Assembly (NCBI GenBank): GCA_017307165.1
Contig: JAFKGK010000001.1
Location: 186,001 to 250,000 of the forward strand
Direction: 5' to 3'
Source: Candidatus Melainabacteria bacterium
Lineage (GTDB): Bacteria > Cyanobacteriota > Vampirovibrionia > Obscuribacterales > Obscuribacteraceae
Length of the DNA stretch: 64,000 nucleotides
The position numbers and the translations under genes were made by a program. Shown here one piece after another: positions 57,367 through 64,000 of the stretch; the first letter of the stretch is position 1, and each line of letters opens with the position of its first letter. Under the pieces are notes generated by a model. It saw only the letters and a list, made by a program, of their open reading frames with translations. It did no database searches and was not told the DNA's origin.

Positions 57367-58812
57367 TTATTGAAGAATAAATTTGAAAGGGTCTTGCAGC
57401 AATTTGACCACGTGTTGGACAAAATACGCTGCTTCTGCACCATCTGCGAGGCGGTGATCAAATGACATAGCAACCGGCAAGATGGTGCCGATTTCGATAT
57501 TGCCATTACGCACCACCGGCTTTTGAGCGCCACGTGCCATGCCAAAAATGGCACATTCGGGAAAATTGACCATTGGGGCCATACTGGTGCCACCAATGGC
57601 ACCAATATTTGTCAGGGTAAAGGTGCCGCCCTGCAATCTTTCTAGTTCGACCTTACCAGCACGAGTCTTGGCTGAGATGTCGGCCAATTCTTGCGCGATT
57701 TCGAAAAAGCTTTTTTGATCGGCATCTTTGATTACAGGCACGATCAATCCACGTTCTGTGGCGACCGCCACGCCAATATTGTAATAGTGCTTGATGACGA
57801 TTTCGCCGGTGTTTTCGTCGAGACTCGAGTTAAATTGGGGATAAAGCTTGAGTGCCGAGGCAATGGCCTTGATGGCAATGACAGTCAGGGTCGGTCGGAC
57901 TCTTGGGTCATTTGCTCTTTTGGCAAAATCCTGCTCATTACGCGAAATTAGTGCAGATAATTCGGTCACATCGGCTTCATCGAAGGTCGTGACGTGAGGA
58001 ATATGCTGCCAGGCTTGAGTCATGTTGAGAGCAATCTTGCGGCGGATCGATTTGAGAGGTATGCGCTCAACCTTGCCGTATTTTGCAAAATCGGGATATT
58101 CTACGACATTGGTGCGGGCACCATTTGCGGTATTTGCTGCGCCTCCATATAAGGGGCCGCCCTTTTCGTTTTTGTCGCTGCCGCCAAACTTGTCCTGTAT
58201 AGAAGTCGATTGCGTGACTTCGGGATGACGAGCTGATTTTTGGATGTGATCGTCGGTGGTTTGAGTATGCATTTTGGACTCGAGCGAGCCTTGAGCATAA
58301 GCCATGACGTCTTCGCGCATTACTCTGCCGGCCTTGCCAGAAGCCGAGACCTCGTAGAGATCGACGCCAAGCTCGCGAGCTAGTTTGCGGATGGCAGGTG
58401 CACAAGGCACTGGTCTGTTGCGATCGATATTGGTGGCTGGTCTGGATGAGCCAGCGGCGACTTGCTGTTTGCTATTGGATGGTTGGACTTTGTGCTCAAT
58501 TTGGGGTTGGGTTTTGGCCTGAGTCGTCGATCCAGTTTTGGATGCATTGTCAGCTCCAGCACTATTACCCTGGCCAGCCAGGTCATATGAGATCATGACA
58601 CTACCTACGGTGACCATCTCTCCTTGCTTGACCATGATTTTGGCTATGGTGCCTGCGTGGGGAGAAGGTATCTCCACCACGGCCTTGTCTGTCTCCACTT
58701 CAAAAATAGGCTGGTCTTCTTTGACCGTGTCGCCTTCTTTTACTTTGACCGAGATGATCTCGGCTTCGTGGATGCCTTCGCCCAGATCGGGCAACTTGAA
58801 ATCAACTGCCAT
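57367..58812 (-). CDS. pdhC: Dihydrolipoamide acyltransferase (E2 of pyruvate dehydrogenase)
   Basis: About 481 residues. One lipoyl domain (1-80) with the modified K43 in VETDKAVV leads an Ala/Gln/Ser-rich linker, a peripheral-subunit-binding domain (about 140-175: CAPAIRKLARELGVDLYEV), and the catalytic domain with DHRLADG. ATG 58812 is chosen because the family starts at VDFKLPDLGEG and it sits 17 bases after the E1 beta stop; the longer frame upstream overlaps E1 beta and is unlikely. A single lipoyl domain is normal for many bacteria. Confidence 0.95.
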   Translation of the reverse strand: MAVDFKLPDLGEGIHEAEIISVKVKEGDTVKEDQPIFEVETDKAVVEIPSPHAGTIAKIMVKQGEMVTVGSVMISYDLAGQGNSAGADNASKTGSTTQAKTQPQIEHKVQPSNSKQQVAAGSSRPATNIDRNRPVPCAPAIRKLARELGVDLYEVSASGKAGRVMREDVMAYAQGSLESKMHTQTTDDHIQKSARHPEVTQSTSIQDKFGGSDKNEKGGPLYGGAANTANGARTNVVEYPDFAKYGKVERIPLKSIRRKIALNMTQAWQHIPHVTTFDEADVTELSALISRNEQDFAKRANDPRVRPTLTVIAIKAIASALKLYPQFNSSLDENTGEIVIKHYYNIGVAVATERGLIVPVIKDADQKSFFEIAQELADISAKTRAGKVELERLQGGTFTLTNIGAIGGTSMAPMVNFPECAIFGMARGAQKPVVRNGNIEIGTILPVAMSFDHRLADGAEAAYFVQHVVKLLQDPFKFILQ

Positions 58813-58829
58813 TGCTAACCCTTTTTGAT

Positions 58830-59810
58830 TTAGAAACTCAGTACTTCTCTGGCTGCATTGAGAATGCGATCGGCATCCGGAATGTAAAAGCGCTCTTTGG
58901 AAAAATACGGAATCGGTGTGTCGAAACCAGTGACTCGTTTGATCGGTGCTTCGAGATAGAGCAGGGCTGCTTCGTTGATGCGTGCCACCACTTCTGCGCC
59001 GAGTCCGCAAGTACGGGGACCTTCGTGCACGACCATTACGCGTCCGGTATTTTTGACTGACTCAACGACAAGTGTTGCGTCCAATGGAGATACCGTCAAA
59101 AGATCTATGATCTCGGGTTTGACACCGTCCTCTTCTTGCAACATTTCTGCCGCTTCCAGACATGCTCTCAAAGAGGCACCATAAGAAACTATGGTGAGTT
59201 CGGACCCTTTTTGTACTACTTGAGCCTGACCGATCGGAAGAGTCTCCATCTTTTCGGGGACGTCTTCTTTAAAGAGTCTGTAGAGTGCTTTGGGTTCGTA
59301 GTAGATCACCGGATCGGGATCCTGGATCGAGCTGTGCAAAAGAGCCCGAGCATTGCGAGGTCCACTAGGAATGACCACCTTGAGACCAGGAGTGTGTGCA
59401 TATATAGCTTCGCGACTTTCCGAATGGTGCTCGAGAGCACGGATGCCACCACCATAAGGTGCACGCATCACGAGTGGGACATTGACCCTACCTCTGGTGC
59501 GATTGCGAAAACGCGAGGCGTGGCATTCGAGCTGGTGAAAGGCATAATAGTCAAAGCCAGAAAATTGGATCTCGCATACAGGCTTGAGGCCATAAATGGC
59601 CATGCCGATGGCCGAGCCGACGATGCCAGACTCTGCCAAAGGGGTATCAATGACGCGCTTGTCGCCAAATTTTTTGTGCAGACCTTCGGTTATGCGAAAC
59701 ACGCCTTCGTCAGGTCCGACGTCTTCGCCCATGACCACGACAGAGGGGTCGCGATCCATGGCTTCAAATAGAGCTAAGTTGATGGCTTTTGCCATATTTA
59801 TGCTGGGCAT
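58830..59810 (-). CDS. pdhB: Pyruvate dehydrogenase E1 beta subunit
   Basis: A 326-residue transketolase-like protein that completes the E1 heterotetramer. Features include GEDVGPDEGVFRITEGL, EIQFSGFDYYAFHQLE, and RAPYGGGIRALEHHSES. It overlaps neither neighbour (11 and 17-base gaps) and is expressed with E1 alpha and E2. The assignment to pyruvate rather than branched-chain oxo acids depends on the operon and overall similarity, so the second remains possible. Confidence 0.94.
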   Translation of the reverse strand: MPSINMAKAINLALFEAMDRDPSVVVMGEDVGPDEGVFRITEGLHKKFGDKRVIDTPLAESGIVGSAIGMAIYGLKPVCEIQFSGFDYYAFHQLECHASRFRNRTRGRVNVPLVMRAPYGGGIRALEHHSESREAIYAHTPGLKVVIPSGPRNARALLHSSIQDPDPVIYYEPKALYRLFKEDVPEKMETLPIGQAQVVQKGSELTIVSYGASLRACLEAAEMLQEEDGVKPEIIDLLTVSPLDATLVVESVKNTGRVMVVHEGPRTCGLGAEVVARINEAALLYLEAPIKRVTGFDTPIPYFSKERFYIPDADRILNAAREVLSF

Positions 59811-59821
59811 TTGCTTTTCCT

Positions 59822-60955
59822 TTAATGATGGCCGGCTGCGGCCTGGCCTTCTGATTTATTGCCTTTCTTGGATTTTTCCAGTTCGGCCTTCAGTTCTTCG
59901 CGCTGCTCGTTGAGATAAGGAGGCATGTCATTGTATAGATAATCAAACATGCTCAGCGGATTGGAGAGTTCGGCGCTCTGCATCAGTGTCTCGGTTTTTG
60001 TCACTGATTGCTTGATCTCGGCATCGATCTCGGCTTCCATAGAGTCGATGTCTGCTTGCGTCATCACTCCTTTGGCAATCAGATATTTTTTGTAGCGTGC
60101 GATGGGCTCTCGTTTTGCCCAGGTATTGCATTCTTCTTCGGAACGATAGCGCTTGGGATCATCCGCAGTGGTGTGCGGAGTGAAGCGATAGGTGAGTCCT
60201 TCGATCAAGGTCGGTCCCTCGCCTGCTTTGGCTCGGGCGATAGCTTCTTGGGTCGCGACGTAGACAGCTAGTACGTCATTGCCATCTACACGGATACCGG
60301 GCATGCCATAAGCAATTGCACGTTGGGCGATGGTCTCGTTCTTCATCTGCTTGGCCAGAGGCACAGAAATAGCGTATTGGTTGTTGAGGCAGACAAAGAC
60401 TACTGGGGCCTGGTACACGGCTGCAAAGTTGAGCGCCTCATGACAGTCGCCTTCGCTCGAAGCTCCATCGCCAAAATAGGTCATGACGATGTTGTTTTGG
60501 TCCTTTATCCGCATACCCATACCGATACCTGCAGCATGCAGGAGCTGGCTGGCGATCGGTACGCAAACAGGCAGGTCATTGACGCCCTCGGGTGGTCTGG
60601 CGCCTTCTTCGAAGCCATTCCAATAAAGCAGAGTGTGTTCGATGGTCCAGCCGCGATACAACAAACCGGCCAATTCGCGGTAGGCGGGGATATGCCAATC
60701 TTCTTTCTGAAGGTGGATTGCGGAGCCCATGGAGATGGCTTCGTGACCGCTGGATTGGGGGAAGGTGCCGCAACGGCCTTGTCTTTGCATCAAGAGCATG
60801 CGTTCATCGGTGCGACGAGCGAGCAGCATATAGCGCAGCATCGTCTTGAGCGTATCCTTGTCGATCTTTGGCTCGAGGGCCTTGTCTACATTGCCGTCCT
60901 CATCCAGGATGGAGAGCGATTCGATTTTTGGCAGCTCGATTGGTTTTCTAGGCAT
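59822..60955 (-). CDS. pdhA: Pyruvate dehydrogenase E1 alpha subunit
   Basis: A 377-residue thiamine-diphosphate enzyme. The TPP motif GDGASSEGDCHEALNFAAV runs to CLNNQYAIS, and GRCGTFPQSSGHEA near the start is typical of the PDH alpha chain. It leads the pdhA-pdhB-pdhC-lpdA gene order on the minus strand. ATG 60955 has no good ribosome site; a TACAAT at 60994-60999 on this strand could be its -10. It is divergent from lipA, whose product attaches the lipoyl group that E2 needs. Confidence 0.94.
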   Translation of the reverse strand: MPRKPIELPKIESLSILDEDGNVDKALEPKIDKDTLKTMLRYMLLARRTDERMLLMQRQGRCGTFPQSSGHEAISMGSAIHLQKEDWHIPAYRELAGLLYRGWTIEHTLLYWNGFEEGARPPEGVNDLPVCVPIASQLLHAAGIGMGMRIKDQNNIVMTYFGDGASSEGDCHEALNFAAVYQAPVVFVCLNNQYAISVPLAKQMKNETIAQRAIAYGMPGIRVDGNDVLAVYVATQEAIARAKAGEGPTLIEGLTYRFTPHTTADDPKRYRSEEECNTWAKREPIARYKKYLIAKGVMTQADIDSMEAEIDAEIKQSVTKTETLMQSAELSNPLSMFDYLYNDMPPYLNEQREELKAELEKSKKGNKSEGQAAAGHH

Positions 60956-60993
60956 GTTTTAGTTTAAAAAGGTCTCGCCAAGCATCGGGCAAA

Positions 60994-60999
60994 ATTGTA
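60994..60999 (-). promoter_or_regulatory. Possible -10 element for the PDH operon
   Basis: TACAAT on the minus strand lies about 39 bases before the pdhA start. The -35 region is poor, so this is a weak call. Confidence 0.35.
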
Positions 61000-61106
61000 T
61001 TCTGCGCCGCCTCGGCTTAACTTCTTCTCCTTGACGATCCGTTACAGACAAGGGAAAGTATGTCATATATGAAGTAAGGCTGCCATAAAACAAAGCTGAA
61101 TCAATT

Positions 61107-61973
61107 GTGAAAAACGTCATCCAAACAGAAAAGAAAAACAAGCCGGAATGGCTCAAGGTCAAGCTACCCACAGGGCAAGCCTATTGGGACATGAAGGATA
61201 TCGTGGATCGCAATGACCTGCACACCGTCTGCGAATCGGCCGCCTGTCCCAATCGTGGCGAATGTTGGTCCACCGGTACTGCTACTTTTATGATCCTCGG
61301 CAATATCTGCACACGCAGCTGCGGCTTTTGCAATGTCATCACAGGACGGCCAACAGAGCTCGATCTCGATGAGCCCAGGCGTGTTGCCGATGCTATAAAT
61401 AAGCTAGGTCTAAAGTATGTGGTAATTACTTCGGTCAATCGAGACGAGCTTGCTGACGGTGGTGCAGGAGTGTGGGCCGAGACTATCAGGCAAGTAAGAG
61501 AAAAAAATCCGTCGGCAGAGATAGAGGTCCTGATACCTGATTTTATGGGTGAATGGAAAAATCTTGATATCGTGCTCGATGCACGCCCCGATGTTCTCAA
61601 TCACAATATCGAGACTGTGCCGCGGCTTTATCGTACAGTCCGTCCTCAGGGGAAATATCAAAGATCTCTAGAGCTCTTGCAAAAAGCAAAGGATAGAGGT
61701 TTTACGACCAAGTCTGGACTCATGGTCGGTCTAGGCGAGCAAGATGAGGAGGTCATGCAGGTCTTGCATGATCTCAAAGCGCATAATGTGGACCTGGTCA
61801 CCATAGGACAATACATGCAACCGACTCCCAGGCATCTGCCTGTGGACAGATATGTAACTCCTGTGAGCTTCAAGCTATTTGAAATTGCAGGCAAGCAACT
61901 GGAGTTTCGCAATATCTTTTCGGGACCGCTTGTCCGCTCCAGCTATCACGCTCGAGAGCAAGCAGGAGCCTGA
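61107..61973 (+). CDS. lipA: Lipoyl synthase
   Basis: A 288-residue radical-SAM enzyme that inserts two sulfurs into octanoyl-E2. The auxiliary 4Fe-4S cysteines are C42, C47 and C53 in CESAACPNRGEC, and the radical-SAM cluster is C68, C72 and C75 in CTRSCGFC. The rest of the family signature is present (TVPRLYRTVRP, LMVGLGEQDEEV). It starts at GTG 61107. It is divergent from the PDH operon, matching its E2 substrate. LipB is not in the window. The stop is 2 bases from the convergent proline dehydrogenase stop. Confidence 0.95.
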   Translation: MKNVIQTEKKNKPEWLKVKLPTGQAYWDMKDIVDRNDLHTVCESAACPNRGECWSTGTATFMILGNICTRSCGFCNVITGRPTELDLDEPRRVADAINKLGLKYVVITSVNRDELADGGAGVWAETIRQVREKNPSAEIEVLIPDFMGEWKNLDIVLDARPDVLNHNIETVPRLYRTVRPQGKYQRSLELLQKAKDRGFTTKSGLMVGLGEQDEEVMQVLHDLKAHNVDLVTIGQYMQPTPRHLPVDRYVTPVSFKLFEIAGKQLEFRNIFSGPLVRSSYHAREQAGA

Positions 61974-61975
61974 TC

Positions 61976-63058
61976 TCAGGCGTCCAAGCCAAGCAGATTT
62001 TTGATGCCGTATATGGCCATATTGGGGTTTTCTTTAAGGCGGCGTCTGCAATATGCTCCAGCAACGCGACCTTCGCCAAAAGGCAGATACATGCGCACAA
62101 GCACGCCTTGGCTGGCTGTTTTTTGCGCGTGCTGCAGCTGCGCAAGCCTGGTGCCATTGATCAAGGTCTTTTGATAGCGCTTGCGTGGCACGCCATGCAA
62201 GTATTGAGTCTCAAACTGCTTTGTAGATATATTGTTGGGCAATACCACTTGTTGCAAAAACTTGTCTATGCATCCAGTGTCATGGCTTGCTACTTCTACA
62301 TACGTGCCTCGCTCGAGCAATTTTGCTGAGAGCTTGATCAATTGCTCCTTCATCAGGGCCTTGTCGGTGAGCGCAATATCTGCTGGTTCGTTGTATATGC
62401 CTAGCACCAGCCTGGTGCGCATGCGTTCGTCAAAACGTTTGATATCGGATTCGGTACGAAACATCCTTGTTTGCAGGACAGTGCCAAAATTGCGATATCC
62501 GCCCTCGATCAAGGCAAAATAGGTCTCTAGATGAAAATCCGTCCAGCGATGGTCTTCGGCTTCGAGTGTGACATTGACATTGCGAGCGCTGGCAAAATCG
62601 ACGATGCTCTCGATCCTATTGAAGGCCTTGTCTAATTCGGCGCCTCGGTATTGACCGGCTTCTGGTGCGCGAGTGCAAAACATAGAAGGTTTAAAAGAAA
62701 CTGTCGGTTGCTTGCGTACTTCTTTGACTGGAAGGGGATTGCGCGAGATCAGATCGATTAGACGCTTGTATTGATCGACGGAGGCATCGCAATCAGCGTC
62801 GTTATGTGCGTCCTCGCCCAGGATGTCCAGAGTGGAAGAAAATTGTTCTTCGCGGAAGAGCTTTTGTGCCAGCTCCAGCGCGTCTTGGGCTGTCTCGCCA
62901 GCAAGGTAGGGTTTGGCAAGAAAGAGTACGAGCGGGATCGGTATGGTGTCAAAGATAGAATGCAATTTGCTTTGTCTGGTTTGCTTGTATTGAGTATTAG
63001 GCTCGAGATTGGTTTGGGATTGACTTGCGACCGGACGTGTTGGTGTCTGTGTGCCCAT
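61976..63058 (-). CDS. Proline dehydrogenase (PRODH)
   Basis: A 360-residue FAD enzyme oxidising proline to pyrroline-5-carboxylate. The TIM-barrel landmarks are LEAEDHRWTDFHLETY, FETQYLHGVP, and the C-terminal YLPFGEGRVAGAYCRRRLKE with the RRxxE/NP motif binding the substrate carboxylate. It is the monofunctional type without a fused P5C dehydrogenase or DNA-binding domain. The N-terminal 35 residues are polar and variable. With glutamate dehydrogenase at 39918 it would allow proline to enter central metabolism. Confidence 0.88.
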   Translation of the reverse strand: MGTQTPTRPVASQSQTNLEPNTQYKQTRQSKLHSIFDTIPIPLVLFLAKPYLAGETAQDALELAQKLFREEQFSSTLDILGEDAHNDADCDASVDQYKRLIDLISRNPLPVKEVRKQPTVSFKPSMFCTRAPEAGQYRGAELDKAFNRIESIVDFASARNVNVTLEAEDHRWTDFHLETYFALIEGGYRNFGTVLQTRMFRTESDIKRFDERMRTRLVLGIYNEPADIALTDKALMKEQLIKLSAKLLERGTYVEVASHDTGCIDKFLQQVVLPNNISTKQFETQYLHGVPRKRYQKTLINGTRLAQLQHAQKTASQGVLVRMYLPFGEGRVAGAYCRRRLKENPNMAIYGIKNLLGLDA

Positions 63059-63165
63059 TGCGCATTCCTTAGGTAAAAGCTACTTGCCAAGACTGCAAAT
63101 GATTATAGTAGCAAGTCTATAAATAGCTACTGCATAAGCGCTCTCCCGGTTTAATTGTTTATTAT

Positions 63166-64000
63166 TCAGTCGACGTCCCAGTCTTCGGGGCGAGCCGGTC
63201 TAGAGGGCACGCGGGCTCGTCCGTCGTCCATTTGCCTGGATGGCGCTCGTTGTGATCTATCATCTCCATCTAGATATTGGCTTTGCCCTTGTCCATCTCC
63301 CAAGCCGCCGGACAGAACTGATACTAGATCGGTCTTGCGTCCTGCATCTTTGAGCAATTCGCTGAGAGAGCCGGGAATGCGACTGACTGCCACAACCTGG
63401 CTGGATTGGCCGTTGACCACAGCCTTAAAAAATGTCGCACGATAAGATTGAGCCGATAGATTGAGTAATTCGACTCGGCCTCCTGAGGTATAGCGCACTG
63501 AATGTTCCAGCGGCGAGGTTTTTTCGTTTTTAAATTTGCCGGAAAGCGATTTGGCCGCATTGCCCAGGACCAGATCGTCGAGAGTTTTGTCGCTAGCGAT
63601 AGGTACGATCGCCACTACAACATCGGCTTTGCCTGTGCGTCCTTTGGAGCCTGCAAAAATCTGTATGTCTTGCATTGAACGAGGTCGATAGGATGCCCAT
63701 ACCCAGCCTGGATCCTTGAGATCTGTCGCCTGGGGCATACTATAGGATTTTTCGAAGAGATAAAAATCGTCCCCCAGGCCTGGGCGATCACTAGACTTAG
63801 CAAATTGAGCCAGTTTGTCTTCAGTAGCTGCCGCTTGATTAGCAGGGTGTGCTTGCGGTTTTTCGGGCGGGCCGAAGCCGGGCAGACTTTTAGCGACTGC
63901 GGACATTGGTTTTTCGGGTATTTTGGGAGGAGGAGGGGCCGCCTGTACCGGTGCCGATGCAGGATTGTTGATGGCACCGCGGGCGCTGGTTGGACTGGTT
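63166..64000 (-). CDS. Pro/Ala-rich protein of unknown function (5' end beyond window)
   Basis: At least 278 residues remain open to the window edge, so the ATG at 63906 need not be the start. The visible N-terminal part is Pro/Ala-rich (VQAAPPPPKIPEK), then a region of beta-strands (residues about 80-215: DVVVAIVPIAS, RVELLNLSAQS, QVVAVSRIPG), then a Gly/Asp/Arg-rich tail. No family is recognised. A signal or TM part may lie outside the window. It is 107 bases upstream of the proline dehydrogenase gene in the same direction. Confidence 0.6.
   Translation of the reverse strand, partial: TSPTSARGAINNPASAPVQAAPPPPKIPEKPMSAVAKSLPGFGPPEKPQAHPANQAAATEDKLAQFAKSSDRPGLGDDFYLFEKSYSMPQATDLKDPGWVWASYRPRSMQDIQIFAGSKGRTGKADVVVAIVPIASDKTLDDLVLGNAAKSLSGKFKNEKTSPLEHSVRYTSGGRVELLNLSAQSYRATFFKAVVNGQSSQVVAVSRIPGSLSELLKDAGRKTDLVSVLSGGLGDGQGQSQYLDGDDRSQRAPSRQMDDGRARVPSRPARPEDWDVD

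Noticed and set aside
57367..59010. Longer E2 reading frame starting at 59010
   Set aside because: The extra 66 residues are basic, unlike any E2, and overlap the E1 beta gene in another frame.

Overview
The window is a compact bacterial chromosome segment with about 50 protein genes, one 16S rRNA gene, and no recognisable phage, transposon, CRISPR or tRNA. The 16S gene, Gram-negative-type exported proteins and lipoproteins, a scattered division/cell-wall cluster and many TPR and coiled-coil proteins suggest a non-photosynthetic relative of cyanobacteria (Melainabacteria/Vampirovibrionia, possibly Obscuribacter-like). That placement is an inference from memory of 16S and gene content, not a computed phylogeny. 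Non-ATG starts and 1-32 nt gene overlaps are common.

Layout. 1-6054: a phosphorelay operon (a REC-HPt-REC-REC-GGDEF-like hub, a single-domain REC, and a large membrane PAS/GAF histidine kinase). 6023-11773 (minus): cell-wall and division genes murJ, a class B PBP, an FtsL-like protein, rsmH and a zinc-ribbon membrane protein. 11953-18243: dppA-like peptidase, dapF-ftsQ, mazG, then UDP-glucose dehydrogenase and a UDP-glucuronate-decarboxylase-like enzyme for envelope sugars. 18319-20423: small exported or unknown proteins. 20700-22662: a free-standing 16S rRNA unit with its own promoter, RNase III stalk and terminator. 22705-29960: an unknown protein, serine dehydratase, an O-methyltransferase, asnS, a TPR protein, an MFS transporter and a Spy-like protein.

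30124-36843: an exported TPR-caspase-like protein, then a 1074-residue protein that matches plant methionine S-methyltransferase along its length (methyltransferase plus two aminotransferase-like regions), overlapped by an SDR dehydrogenase, then a MOSC protein. 36865-45714: a membrane protein, OPT transporter, glutamate dehydrogenase, P-loop ATPase, patatin, fatty-acid desaturase and two tandem TPR paralogues. 45716-60955 (minus): one long co-directional run starting with the complete pyruvate dehydrogenase complex (E1 alpha, E1 beta, E2, E3), followed by three large coiled-coil proteins, an ADP-ribosyltransferase-like protein, an Ala/Ser-rich exported protein and mmsA. lipA is divergent from the PDH genes and would lipoylate E2. 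The window ends with proline dehydrogenase and a Pro/Ala-rich protein cut by the window edge.

The most notable items are the plant-type methionine S-methyltransferase homologue with an apparently intact second aminotransferase site, the unlinked 16S unit, the three-gene coiled-coil block behind PDH, and the exported caspase-like protein.
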